From the NCBI GenBank assembly GCA_027485485.1, contig JAIXQY010000072.1, positions 1 through 33,583 on the forward strand: a stretch of DNA of 33,583 nt, given 5' to 3'. The stretch's first letter is position 1; the number at the start of each line of letters is the position of its first letter. This stretch comes from Sphingomonadales bacterium (GTDB lineage: Bacteria > Pseudomonadota > Alphaproteobacteria > Sphingomonadales > Sphingomonadaceae). Positions 25,521-33,583 of this stretch are shown in pieces. The notes beneath the pieces were generated by a model. It saw nothing but the letters and a program-made list of their open reading frames with translations, was not told the origin of the DNA and ran no database searches. Made by a program: the position numbers and the translations under genes.

Positions 25521-28500
25521 ATGATGCGCCGCCTTGCCCTGTTGTTGCTGCTGTTGGCCGTGCCGGCCATGGCCGATCCCGCCGTGGATGCCGCCTTTGA
25601 TCGGCAGGATTATCCCGCCGCCGTGGCCGCCGCCCGCGCCAGCCTGGCCACACTGGCCGCCAGCGGCCGGCAGCGAACGGCAGCCGCCGGCATCCTGCTC
25701 ACCGAACAGGGCATCGCCCAGACCCGCCTGCCCGACTGGCCGGGCGCCGAAGCCAGCGCCCGCGCCGCGCTGGCCATTGCACGCGCCACCCGCGCCGCCC
25801 CCACCGGTTGGCCCGCCGCCGCGCGCCGCACCCTGGCGCTGGCGCTGGAAGCCCAGGGCAAGGCCGCCGCCGCCCGCCGCCTGCAACGCCAGTTGCTGCG
25901 CACCACCCGCGCCACCGGCCGTGGCGACATGGCCGAAGCCGCCCTGCGCAACCTTGGCCGGCTGGCGCTGCCACCAACGCCGGTGCGGCAGCTCACCCCG
26001 GCCCAGAAGCAGGAACAGGCCCGGCTGATCGGCGTGGTGAATGCCGCCCGCAAAGCCCGGGACTGGCCGGCGGCAGAGGCCGCCACCCGCAGTTTTCTGG
26101 CCTTTGCCCTGCCGCTGGTGGGCGCCGGTCATCCTGATATCGCCAGCATCCGTGCCCTGTTGGCCGATCTGCTGGATGAGCAGGGCAAGCCGGCGGCGGC
26201 CGAAGCCGAATATGCCCAGGCACTGGCCATCCGCCGTGCCGCGCTGGGCGATGATCATCCCGATACCATCGCGGCCATGGCCCAATTGGCCGGCAGCCTT
26301 TACGCGCAGGAACGGCAACAGGCGGCACAACCGCTCTATGCCAACGTGCTGGCGCAGCGGCAGCGGCTGCTGGGCGATGGCCATGCCGCCACACGGCTGG
26401 CGCTGGCCAATCTGGCCACCTGCCGCGAAGCGCTGGGCATGGTGCAGGCCGCCGAACCCTTGCGCCAACGCCTTCTGAACCTTGCGGAAACCACGGTTGG
26501 CGCCGATCATCCCGATACCGCCAGCCGCCTGTTTGATCTGGCAGCCAATCTGGCCCGGCAGGGCCGGATGGCCGATGCCGAAACCCGCCACCGCCAGGCA
26601 CTGGCCATCCGCGAAGCCCGGCTGGGCAGCAGCCACCCCGATACGCTGACCAGCCAATATGAGCTGGCCGGCGTGCTGCTGGCCCGGGGGCAGCCGATGG
26701 CGGCGCTGGATTATATCAGCAGCGCAGTTGAACAGCGGCGCGCACGGCTGGGCCCGCTGCACCCGGCCACCACGGCGGCGGCCCGGCGCATGGCCGATGT
26801 GTTCGTGGCGCTGGGCGAAGGCCGGGCGGCAGAGGATTATCTGCGCGCCATCCTGACGGCCTATCAGGATGGCAAGGGCTTTGATCCCGCCGGGCGCGCC
26901 GCGCTGGAAGCCAGCCTCGCCGCCCTGCTGGAAGCAAGCGGCCGCCACATCGATGCCGAACCCTTGCGCCGCAAGGCGCTGGCCGCTGCCGCCGCAAGGG
27001 CCGGGGGTGCGCATCCCGATCATGCCACCGCGCTGGCGGCACTGGCCGGCAATCTGGATCAGCAGGGCAAGCCGGCGGCCGCCGTGCCATTGCTGCGCCA
27101 GGCGCTGGCCCTCTCCACCCGCCTGCTGGGCGCTGCCCATCCCGACAGCGGCCGGATTTCGGCGGCGCTGGCCCGCGCCCAGCTGTCGCTGACACCGCGC
27201 CAGGCCATCGCCCCGGCCCGCGCTGCGCTGGCGGTGCAGCGGGACATGGCCACCCGCGAAGCCCAGGCCGAAGATGATGAGCAACAGGCAAGGCTGGCCG
27301 GCGGCACCGAGCAGCCTGCGCTGGTGCTGGCGCGGGCGCTGTTTGCCAGCGGCAGCACGGCCCGGAACCGGGCGCTGGCCTTGGATGCGCTGCAATCGGC
27401 GGGGGGCAGTGCAGCCGGCCGGGCCCTGGCCCGCGCCGCGGCCAAGGCGGCGGTGCCGGATGCGGCGCGTGGCCTGTGGGCCAGCTGGCAACTGGCGCTG
27501 CTGAACCGCGCCGGGCTGGACCGGCAGATTGCCCGAGCGCTCGACAGCCGCCATGGCGAAAGCGATGCCCGCCGCCAGCAACTGACGCGCGATCGCGTTG
27601 CGGCCGACAAGGCGGTGGCCAGCGCGGCGGCTGCCTTTGCCGCCGCCGCGCCGGCCTATGTCAGGCTGGTGGCTCCCGCACCCGTTGCACTGGCCGCCCT
27701 GCAACGCGGGCAACGGGGCCAGCCAGCGCTGCTGAAGGCCAACGAGGCGCTGATCCTGCTCCACCCCGGTTCGGCCAGCCTGCCGGCAGGGCAGCAGAAC
27801 GGCCTGGTTCTGGCCGTCACCCGCGAGGGCACGGCCTGGGCGCAGATCCCGCTGTCGCCGGCGGCGCTGGCCCGCGAAGTTGCCGCCCTGCGCTGCGAAC
27901 TGGATCATGGCGGCGGGGCCGACAATAGCGCCTGCATCGCCCGCGCCGTGCGCGGCCTGCGCAGCGGCGGCAGCGCGGCCAGCCCCGATGAGCGCGAGCG
28001 TTTCGATCGCGCCCGCGCCCATCGCCTGTATCAGGCGCTGCTGGGCGCGCCGGCGATCGCGCGGTTGATTGCCGGCAAGGCGGAATGGATCGTGGCGCCC
28101 AAGGGCAGCCTGTTGTCCCTGCCCTTTGCCGCGCTCGTCACCGCACCGCCCACCGGGGATGATGGCGATGCGGCCAGCTTGCGGCAGACGGCCTGGCTGG
28201 GCCTGAAACGGCCGATCAGCGTGGTGCCGGATGTGTCAGCGCTGGTGGCGTTGCGCGGCGCCGGTCGGGCGGTGCGCAACGCCAGCACGCCGTTTTTTGG
28301 TGTGGGCGATCCGGCCTTTGGCGGCGCCAGCGGCGCCGGGCGCGGCGGTGCCTTGCGCGGCCTCTATCGCGATGCCGGCGGCGATACGGCCGCGATCGCC
28401 GCCCTTGATCCCCTGCCCGGCACCCGCGGCGAGGTGGAAAGCCAGGCCCGCCGCCTGGCCGCCGCGCCGGAAGCCACATTGCTGGGCCGGGAGGCCACCG

Positions 28501-29021
28501 AAGCCCGGCTGTATGAGCGGCGCGCCCTGCTGGCCAGCGCGCGGGTGGTGATGTTTGCCACCCATGGCCTGATTGCCGGCGATCTGGGCGGCCGGCTGGC
28601 GCAACCGGCGCTGGCCCTGTCTCCGCCGCCGCCGGGCAGCGCCGGCGATGCCAGCAACGATGGTCTGCTCACCGCTGCCGAAGCCTCGGGCCTGTCGCTG
28701 GCGGCCGACTGGGTGATATTGTCGGCCTGCAACACCGCGGCCGGCGATGGCGGGCCGGAAGGCCTGTCGGGCCTGGCCCGGGCGTTCTTCCATGCCGGTG
28801 CCGCCAGCCTGCTGGTATCGCACTGGCGCATCCGCGATGATGCCGCCGGCCGCATCACCGGCGCTGCCATCGCCGCCGCGGCCCCCGGCACCAGCCGCGC
28901 CGCCGCGCTGATGCAGGCCATGCGCAGCCTGGCCGCCGATGCCAGCCAGGATGATGCCGCCCAGTCGCTGTCGCACCCATCGGCCTGGGCACCCTTCGCC
29001 CTGATCGGCGTATCGCCCTAG
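25521..29021 (+). CDS. Secreted TPR protein with C-terminal CHAT (caspase-like) domain
   Basis: A 1,166-aa protein beginning [20 protein letters not shown], a clear Sec signal peptide, so the body is predicted periplasmic or exported. ATGs at 25521 and 25524 are both possible; neither has a strong ribosome site. Residues about 20-560 are tandem kinesin-light-chain-type TPRs, recognisable by recurring HPDT motifs ([57 protein letters not shown]). An Ala-rich helical middle region follows. The C-terminal CHAT domain has the caspase-like dyad: His in [11 protein letters not shown] (about H1015) and Cys in [13 protein letters not shown] (about C1070), followed by [23 protein letters not shown] proteins are peptidases, some acting in immune or death pathways; others are of unknown role. 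The stop codon interlocks with that of the convergent Slam gene. Confidence 0.93.
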   Translation: MMRRLALLLLLLAVPAMADPAVDAAFDRQDYPAAVAAARASLATLAASGRQRTAAAGILLTEQGIAQTRLPDWPGAEASARAALAIARATRAAPTGWPAAARRTLALALEAQGKAAAARRLQRQLLRTTRATGRGDMAEAALRNLGRLALPPTPVRQLTPAQKQEQARLIGVVNAARKARDWPAAEAATRSFLAFALPLVGAGHPDIASIRALLADLLDEQGKPAAAEAEYAQALAIRRAALGDDHPDTIAAMAQLAGSLYAQERQQAAQPLYANVLAQRQRLLGDGHAATRLALANLATCREALGMVQAAEPLRQRLLNLAETTVGADHPDTASRLFDLAANLARQGRMADAETRHRQALAIREARLGSSHPDTLTSQYELAGVLLARGQPMAALDYISSAVEQRRARLGPLHPATTAAARRMADVFVALGEGRAAEDYLRAILTAYQDGKGFDPAGRAALEASLAALLEASGRHIDAEPLRRKALAAAAARAGGAHPDHATALAALAGNLDQQGKPAAAVPLLRQALALSTRLLGAAHPDSGRISAALARAQLSLTPRQAIAPARAALAVQRDMATREAQAEDDEQQARLAGGTEQPALVLARALFASGSTARNRALALDALQSAGGSAAGRALARAAAKAAVPDAARGLWASWQLALLNRAGLDRQIARALDSRHGESDARRQQLTRDRVAADKAVASAAAAFAAAAPAYVRLVAPAPVALAALQRGQRGQPALLKANEALILLHPGSASLPAGQQNGLVLAVTREGTAWAQIPLSPAALAREVAALRCELDHGGGADNSACIARAVRGLRSGGSAASPDERERFDRARAHRLYQALLGAPAIARLIAGKAEWIVAPKGSLLSLPFAALVTAPPTGDDGDAASLRQTAWLGLKRPISVVPDVSALVALRGAGRAVRNASTPFFGVGDPAFGGASGAGRGGALRGLYRDAGGDTAAIAALDPLPGTRGEVESQARRLAAAPEATLLGREATEARLYERRALLASARVVMFATHGLIAGDLGGRLAQPALALSPPPPGSAGDASNDGLLTAAEASGLSLAADWVILSACNTAAGDGGPEGLSGLARAFFHAGAASLLVSHWRIRDDAAGRITGAAIAAAAPGTSRAAALMQAMRSLAADASQDDAAQSLSHPSAWAPFALIGVSP

Positions 29022-30343
29022 AACGCCCGGGTGATGCCCACGTCCACGCCGGTGCGGGCGAAATCGAACAGGCCCACGGTGGAAAAATTGCGTTCGTGGC
29101 TCACCCTGATCACCGGCGAGAAGCCCCGCACCTGCACCTGCCGCAGCGTGATCCCAGCCGCCGCGCGCACCAGCCATTCGATGCGGCGCTTGGGAAACAG
29201 GAACAGCCGGTCATCGCCGCCAAGGTGCGACACGCCGGCCGAACCGAACAGGGTGGAACGCCCGATCTCGCGGTAATAGAGCAGGTTTACGCCGCCACCC
29301 ACGGCGGCATAGCCCGGATCGCGCGCGGCCAGCCGCTGCGCCGCCAGGCTGATGCGGCCGCCACTGCGGGCATCAAAGGCCCGTTCCAGCCCCACGGCCA
29401 GATCGATGGCAGCCCCATCCTGCAGATCATTCTGGGCAAAATCATTGTGGCCGGCGCTTGCCGACACATCCAGTTGCGTGCGCGGGCCCAGCGGCCGCAA
29501 CCAGTTCAGGCTGGCGGTGTTGGCGGTGGTGAAGGGCCGCCCGCCGAACCAGCGCCGCGTGTGGCCAACACTGGGTTGCAGGCGGGACCGGCCGATGCGC
29601 CATTCCAGCCCGGTTTCCACGCTGCCGGCCACATCGTTGAACTGGGCCTGGCCATAGAAAAACCCCTGGCCCGATGCCCGCGCCGTCCAGCGCAGCCGGC
29701 TGCTGATCGGCAAGCGCACAAAGCCCTGCCCAGCCAGCTTCACCCCCAGCCCCGATTGCGCCTGTGCATCGTCTGAAAGCTGAAGGGGCGCGATGATCGT
29801 GTCGAGCGTGGCGCTGCGCGGCGCGCGGTTGACGTTGCTGCTGGGCGCCAGCGCCACTTCCAGCGACCCGCCCACCGGCTGCACGGCGCGCAGCGCGCTT
29901 TGAAACTGGGCGACGATGCGGGTGATATCGGGCGGCAGGCCGCCCGCCTGGACCTGGCGCAGCGCTTGCGCCGCCGCCCCCTCCTTGCCCGCCAGCAACA
30001 GCGCCTGCGCCAGTTGCAGCCGCACACGCTGGGCATTGGGGCGTTCATCCAATATGGCGCGATACAGCACGGCCGCATCGCCAAACTGGCGCTGCGCTTC
30101 CAGCAGCCGGCCATGACGGAAGCGGGCCTCGGCACGGATATCGACATCCGGATCCTTGGCCAGCGCGGTGAACAGGGTGATGGCGCCGGCCACGTCGCCG
30201 GCTTCCGCCTTGGCGCTGGCCAGTTCCAACACCTGCGCCGCGCCCAGATCCAGGGTCACGGCGGCTGGCGGTGCGGGTGCCGGTGCCGGTTCAGGCGCAG
30301 CCGCCGGCGCGGCCAGCGCGGCCGCGATCAGCCACAGCGGCAC
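29018..30343 (-). CDS. Slam-type outer-membrane surface lipoprotein assembly protein
   Basis: Predicted to move its partner lipoprotein across the outer membrane to the cell surface. The GTG at 30343 gives MPLWLIAAALAAPAAA, a short signal peptide, then a proline-rich stretch and TPR helices (about residues 30-150: AKAEAGDVAGAITLFTALAKD, FGDAAVLYRAILDERPNAQRVR). The rest (about 160-441) is an alternating beta-barrel with a C-terminal aromatic residue, ending DVGITRAF, the pattern of the DUF560/Slam barrel. The layout of N-terminal TPRs plus about 14 strands is that of Slam. It starts 6 bp after the stop of the lipoprotein gene, so the two form an operon, as Slam and substrate genes often do. 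Family call is from architecture; substrate from position. Confidence 0.82.
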   Translation of the reverse strand: MPLWLIAAALAAPAAAPEPAPAPAPPAAVTLDLGAAQVLELASAKAEAGDVAGAITLFTALAKDPDVDIRAEARFRHGRLLEAQRQFGDAAVLYRAILDERPNAQRVRLQLAQALLLAGKEGAAAQALRQVQAGGLPPDITRIVAQFQSALRAVQPVGGSLEVALAPSSNVNRAPRSATLDTIIAPLQLSDDAQAQSGLGVKLAGQGFVRLPISSRLRWTARASGQGFFYGQAQFNDVAGSVETGLEWRIGRSRLQPSVGHTRRWFGGRPFTTANTASLNWLRPLGPRTQLDVSASAGHNDFAQNDLQDGAAIDLAVGLERAFDARSGGRISLAAQRLAARDPGYAAVGGGVNLLYYREIGRSTLFGSAGVSHLGGDDRLFLFPKRRIEWLVRAAAGITLRQVQVRGFSPVIRVSHERNFSTVGLFDFARTGVDVGITRAF

Positions 30344-30349
30344 GCCGGA

Positions 30350-33043
30350 TCAATCCTGCCGGCCGACAGCAACGCCCGAAAATGTGGTGCGGCCATTGGC
30401 GTCATCACGGGTGGCATCGAAGGCCGCGCCGAATTCATTGGCCGCCGGGCCAAAGAAGCGGCCGGAAAACTGCCCGATATTGCCGTTGTTGCCATTGCCG
30501 TTGAAGCCGTTGGTGGCGATGAAGCCGCCGAAGTTGAACGGCGCAAAGGCGGTGCCGGTGGCGACATCGCTCAACGTCACGCTGGCGGTGAAGCTGTTGT
30601 CGGCGAAATTGGCCACCAACCGGCTGGTGCCGCTGGCTTCCACATTGAAGCTGGTGGGCGTCACGCCCTGGGCATAGGCGACCCCGTTATAGGTGGCGCT
30701 GCCGGTGCGCGGCAGGGCGGCGGCCGGCGTCGCCACGCCGAATGGCAGCCACATCCGGCTATAGCCGCGCGGGCTGATCGGCTGGCCGGCGGCGTCCACC
30801 TCCTGCACCAGCACGTCCATGAAGCTGGTATAGGTGAGGGCCAATGTGGTGTTGCCGCTGCCGGGGTTGAACAACCGGCCGGTGATCTGGCGGCGCACCG
30901 GTGGGCCTTCGATGATGGTGCGGCCTACGGTGAAGGTTGCATTGGTTTGGGCAACGAGGCGGTTGGCCGGGCCAAATTCGGTGAGGAACGCGGTGGTGAT
31001 GCCAAGCCGGGCAAATTCGGACGCATCGCCCGTCACCCGATAGGATGCGTTGCTGGGTGAATAGGTCACCACCGTGCCGGCGGGCGCGCGGCCCACCCCA
31101 TCGGTCATGGCGATGGGAAATTGTTCGAAGGTCGTCGGGCTGGCCACGTTGAGCAGCGGCTGCCCGGCGGCCAGCAGACTGTCATCCTTGATGCCGATGA
31201 AGCTGCCCACCATACGCCCGCTGCCATCCGACAGGCTGAAGGCGCCGCCCACCTCGTCAGCCGCCGGGCCGAAGAAATTGCCGCTGATCGGCCCGGTATA
31301 ATTGCCCAGGCCGGCCAGTGTGGCGGTGCCGGCAAAGCCGTTGCTGCCCGATGCGATGCTGGCCGTGGCGGTGAAGCTGCCATCGGCCTGCACCGGCGGG
31401 AAGCCCGAGATCGTGCTGTTCTCCCGATAACGGGCCGAACCGGCCATGTTGATCGCGCCCGAGGCGAAATTGGCCCGCAAGACGCCGCTGCCGCCGACGA
31501 ACATGAAATTGCGCTGATCCGGATCGGCCGCGGTGCCGTGGATGGCGAAGTTATAGGCGGCTTCGCCGGTGCGCGGCATGCCGGACAGTGGCGTGCGGAT
31601 GCCGAACACCAGCTCATCGATCAGATAATCGGTGTTTGCGCCGGCCCCGGTGCGCTTGGTCCACACCCCGCCAGCGACATAGCGCAACGTGTCAAACACC
31701 GCGCCGCCGCTGCCGCCCACCAGGTTCAAGCGGTTGGAATAGCTGGCGCGTTCAAAGCTTTCGGTGACGGTGCCGCCCGCGCTGGTGCCTTCGGGCAAGC
31801 TGCGATCCCCGGCCACCACCGTGTATTTGCGGGTGCCGGCGTTGTAATTCACGGTGAAATCGCCGTTGGCGGCCGACAGATTGGCATAGGTGGTGGGCGT
31901 GGTGTTGGTGCCCGATGTGCCGGTGATGCGCGCGCCCAGCCGGCCGCCGATGCCGGGATAGAAATCGCTGAGCGTCTGTTCGGCCAGGCTGGTGTTGCCG
32001 CCGGCGCCGGTGCCGCGCCGGCCGGTGATGGTGCCCACCGCCCGCCGGCCGCCGGCCTCCGCCAGGGCAAAGGCCGCGCCCACCTCCTGCCCTTCCGGGC
32101 CATAGAATTGGCCATCGAGCGTGCCGGTGAATTGGCCGAACTGGAAAAAGCCCAGATTGCCGGTGAAGGCATTGCCACTGGTGATGCGGGCATCGCCGGT
32201 GAAGGCTTCGGCGCGCGGGCTGCCGGCGTTGGGATCAAGCGTGCCGCTGATCAGCATCAGGCCGTTATCGAACAGCACTTGCAGCGTGCCGCCACCCGAA
32301 ATTGCCTGCTGCGGCGAGATCACGCCCAGCAGATCAATATCATAACTGGCCTTGCCGGTGCGCGGCATGGCTGCGGCCAGGGTGGGAAAGCCATAGGTGA
32401 AGGCATCGAAACTGCCATCGACGGTGTTGCTGTTTTCCACCGTGCGCTGCCAGAAACCGGCGCCAACATATTGGAAGGTGAGCCGGCCCGACGTGCCGGC
32501 GCGGGTGAGCGTCAGGCTGTCGGTCGTGCTGCCGTTGCGGCGGATATAGACCGCGGCGCCGGGGCTGCTCTGCGCGGCATCCAGATCGCCGGGCAGGAAG
32601 CTCTGGCTGCGCGATCCCACCGTGACCGTATAGCCGCCGGTGGCCTGGCTATAGGCGATGGTCACCGTGGCGCGCACCGCCGTCGCCGTGGCCGCTTCGG
32701 TGGTGCGGTTGACACTCACCGTCCCGGTCACCGCATCTGTGGGGAAGCTCTGGCTGGCGGTCAGGCCGATCAGCGACGTGTTGGTGGGTGTTGGAGTCGG
32801 GGTGGGCGTCGGTGTCGGAGTGGGCGTTGGCGTTGGCGTAGGGGTCGGTGTCGGAGTGGGTGTCGGCGTCGGAGTAGGCGTCGGCGTGGGCGTGGGCGTG
32901 GGCGTGGGCGTGGGCGTGGGCGTGGGTGTCGGGGCAGGCGCTGGCGGGTTGGTGATCACCAGGCCACCGCCCGATCCGCTGCCGCCGCACGCCGTCACAA
33001 ACAGGCTGGTGCCCACCAGCATCGCCAACCGAACCAACCGCAT
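30350..33043 (-). CDS. Surface lipoprotein with (Pro-Thr)25 stalk and three TbpB-like beta-barrel modules
   Basis: 897 aa. The lipoprotein signal [20 protein letters not shown] has a VTAC lipobox with lipidated Cys19; GGGGGG precedes the ATG. A Gly/Ser stretch and a (Pro-Thr)25 stalk (residues about 38-87) follow. The rest comprises three homologous modules of roughly 260-290 residues. Each carries PRTGxAxY in its middle (about residues 225, 488, 775) and ends with GxFxGPxxxExGxAF: [15 protein letters not shown] (about 311), [15 protein letters not shown] (about 587), [15 protein letters not shown] (about 860). The second motif is the hallmark of the transferrin-binding-protein beta-barrel domain (TbpB_B_D), found in Slam-dependent surface lipoproteins. 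Co-transcribed with the Slam gene 6 bp downstream. The ligand is unknown; transferrin itself is unlikely for an environmental bacterium. Confidence 0.85.
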   Translation of the reverse strand: MRLVRLAMLVGTSLFVTACGGSGSGGGLVITNPPAPAPTPTPTPTPTPTPTPTPTPTPTPTPTPTPTPTPTPTPTPTPTPTPTPTPTNTSLIGLTASQSFPTDAVTGTVSVNRTTEAATATAVRATVTIAYSQATGGYTVTVGSRSQSFLPGDLDAAQSSPGAAVYIRRNGSTTDSLTLTRAGTSGRLTFQYVGAGFWQRTVENSNTVDGSFDAFTYGFPTLAAAMPRTGKASYDIDLLGVISPQQAISGGGTLQVLFDNGLMLISGTLDPNAGSPRAEAFTGDARITSGNAFTGNLGFFQFGQFTGTLDGQFYGPEGQEVGAAFALAEAGGRRAVGTITGRRGTGAGGNTSLAEQTLSDFYPGIGGRLGARITGTSGTNTTPTTYANLSAANGDFTVNYNAGTRKYTVVAGDRSLPEGTSAGGTVTESFERASYSNRLNLVGGSGGAVFDTLRYVAGGVWTKRTGAGANTDYLIDELVFGIRTPLSGMPRTGEAAYNFAIHGTAADPDQRNFMFVGGSGVLRANFASGAINMAGSARYRENSTISGFPPVQADGSFTATASIASGSNGFAGTATLAGLGNYTGPISGNFFGPAADEVGGAFSLSDGSGRMVGSFIGIKDDSLLAAGQPLLNVASPTTFEQFPIAMTDGVGRAPAGTVVTYSPSNASYRVTGDASEFARLGITTAFLTEFGPANRLVAQTNATFTVGRTIIEGPPVRRQITGRLFNPGSGNTTLALTYTSFMDVLVQEVDAAGQPISPRGYSRMWLPFGVATPAAALPRTGSATYNGVAYAQGVTPTSFNVEASGTSRLVANFADNSFTASVTLSDVATGTAFAPFNFGGFIATNGFNGNGNNGNIGQFSGRFFGPAANEFGAAFDATRDDANGRTTFSGVAVGRQD
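32783..32932 (-). repeat. Hexanucleotide tandem repeat encoding (Pro-Thr)25
   Basis: Twenty-five consecutive 6-bp units of type GNNGGN (plus strand), each coding Thr-Pro on the minus strand. Most vary at the wobble positions. A run of seven identical CGTGGG units (32885-32926) is the mark of recent slippage expansion. Because units are 6 bp, gain or loss keeps the frame and alters only the length of the stalk after the lipid anchor. Confidence 0.95.
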
Positions 33044-33207
33044 GATGACCCCCCGTCTGCGCTGTCTTGTTGATCAACGGGCTAGCAAGTCCGGCGCGGT
33101 TCCACAACCGGCCTGTGAGGAGCAAAAGGCCTTCGCGCATGCAAGAAAGCCAAGCCCTGCTCTCACAAGCAGTGGCCGGCCGACAAACCAGATTTGGGAA
33201 CCCGCAA
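33044..33207 (-). promoter_or_regulatory. Upstream region of the lipoprotein-Slam operon
   Basis: This 164-bp gap separates tRNA-Pro from the lipoprotein ATG. On the minus strand TTGTGG, 17 nt, TAGCCC (about 33110-33082) could be a promoter, and TTGATCAA (33069-33076) is a perfect 8-bp palindrome downstream of it. No match to the bfr/bfd palindrome is seen, so nothing here suggests the same iron control. Confidence 0.3.
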
Positions 33208-33284
33208 TGGTCGGGGCGAGAGGATTCGAACCTCCGGCCTCTGCCTCCCGAAGACAGCGCTCTACCAGGCTGAGCTACGCCCCG
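33208..33284 (-). tRNA. tRNA-Pro (anticodon CGG)
   Basis: The minus strand folds as a full cloverleaf. Acceptor CGGGGCG pairs with CGCCCCG, the D arm is GCTC/GAGC, the anticodon stem CTGTC/GGCAG holds loop TTCGGGA (anticodon CGG, reads CCG), and the T arm is GGAGG/CCTCT with TTCGAAT. Discriminator A and an encoded CCA end at 33208; 77 nt. Confidence 0.95.
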
Positions 33285-33334
33285 ATCCTTGCGGAAGCGG
33301 CCCTATAGCCGCCACCCCAGCGCTGCGCAACCGC

Positions 33335-33583
33335 TCAAAGCGCGATTTGCAGCATTTTCGTCACGTCCACGATCTTTTCGCGTGGCGCGCCGCTCCGGGC
33401 GCCGGCCACTTCCGCTGCCTCGATCCGCTGCCAGGCGGCGAAATCCGTTGCCGAAACGCCGCGGCTGGCCAGCAGCGCATCCAGCCCGGCCCCGCCGGCC
33501 TTGCCGGATGGCGCAATGCCATCCTCCACCATGGCTGCCACCACGCCAAACCCATCGGGCCGGTTGGTGCCGATGGTGCCCGA
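33335..33583 (-). CDS. C-terminal end of a ferredoxin-NADP reductase-like FAD enzyme (5'-truncated by window edge)
   Basis: Only the last 82 codons are inside the window. The visible part reads SGTIGTNRPDGFGVVAAMVE, then AAWQRIEAAEVAGARSGAPREKIVDVTKM. This matches the C-terminus of the FprA/adrenodoxin-reductase type of ferredoxin-NADP(+) reductases, where GTN(R/K)xD contacts FAD and the WxxIDxxE(x)nG...REK block closes the protein. Such enzymes pass electrons between NADPH and ferredoxins. The N-terminal FAD- and NADP-binding folds lie outside the window, so the assignment rests on the tail only. tRNA-Pro lies about 50 bp downstream on the same strand. Confidence 0.7.
   Translation of the reverse strand, partial: SGTIGTNRPDGFGVVAAMVEDGIAPSGKAGGAGLDALLASRGVSATDFAAWQRIEAAEVAGARSGAPREKIVDVTKMLQIAL

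Noticed and set aside
25458-28022. Long minus-strand open frame (about 850 codons)
   Set aside because: Antisense to the CHAT-TPR gene; Gly/Gln/Arg-rich low-complexity product with no domain.
32783-32932. CRISPR-like direct repeat
   Set aside because: Units are 6 bp with no spacers and sit inside a coding frame.
31121-33308. Plus-strand frames over the lipoprotein, including one coding a long Val-Gly repeat
   Set aside because: The Val-Gly run is the complement of the Pro-Thr stalk; the minus strand has signal peptide, lipobox and domains.

Overview
The window is high-GC DNA from an alphaproteobacterium, most likely a sphingomonad (Sphingomonadales). The main reasons are the MreB and FabD sequence types, the nuclease-type MutL, the mreBCD-mrdA-rodA cluster divergent from mutL, Slam/TbpB-like and PQQ-dehydrogenase genes, and a palindromic repeat of a type I associate with sphingomonad genomes. 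Nearly all the DNA is coding. There is no rRNA, insertion sequence, phage gene or CRISPR array.

Left part (1-5,520): a 3'-truncated fabD (minus) diverges from a secreted TPR-like protein gene (plus), which ends at a strong hairpin terminator shared with bacterioferritin (bfr, minus). Upstream of bfr is bfd, its ferredoxin partner. Both iron genes are preceded by the same TGCAA-N5-TYGCAGTATC palindrome, a likely iron-responsive operator. A SOUL-family heme-binding protein and mutL follow on the minus strand.

Cell-shape cluster (5,669-11,415, plus): mreB, mreC, mreD, mrdA (PBP2) and rodA are tightly packed with overlapping ends and encode the elongasome. tRNA-Lys(CTT) follows.

Central minus-strand block (11,691-25,386): an operon of exported proteins reads amidohydrolase, gamma-glutamyltransferase, PQQ dehydrogenase (mGDH-like), soluble PQQ sugar dehydrogenase, monoheme cytochrome c. 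The two quinoproteins and the cytochrome could form a periplasmic oxidation chain. Upstream lie a DUF885 protein, a 28-bp perfect inverted repeat, a class III aminotransferase, a cytoplasmic GH36 alpha-galactosidase and UDP-glucose 6-dehydrogenase.

Right part (25,521-33,583): a large secreted TPR protein with a C-terminal CHAT (caspase-like) domain is convergent, stop codon to stop codon, with a two-gene minus-strand operon. That operon encodes a lipoprotein with a (Pro-Thr)25 stalk and three TbpB-like beta-barrel modules, followed by a Slam-type outer-membrane protein (TPR plus DUF560 barrel) predicted to move it to the cell surface. This Slam/lipoprotein pair, with a CHAT protein beside it, is the most interesting part of the window. 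tRNA-Pro(CGG) and the 3' end of a ferredoxin-NADP reductase-like gene close the window.
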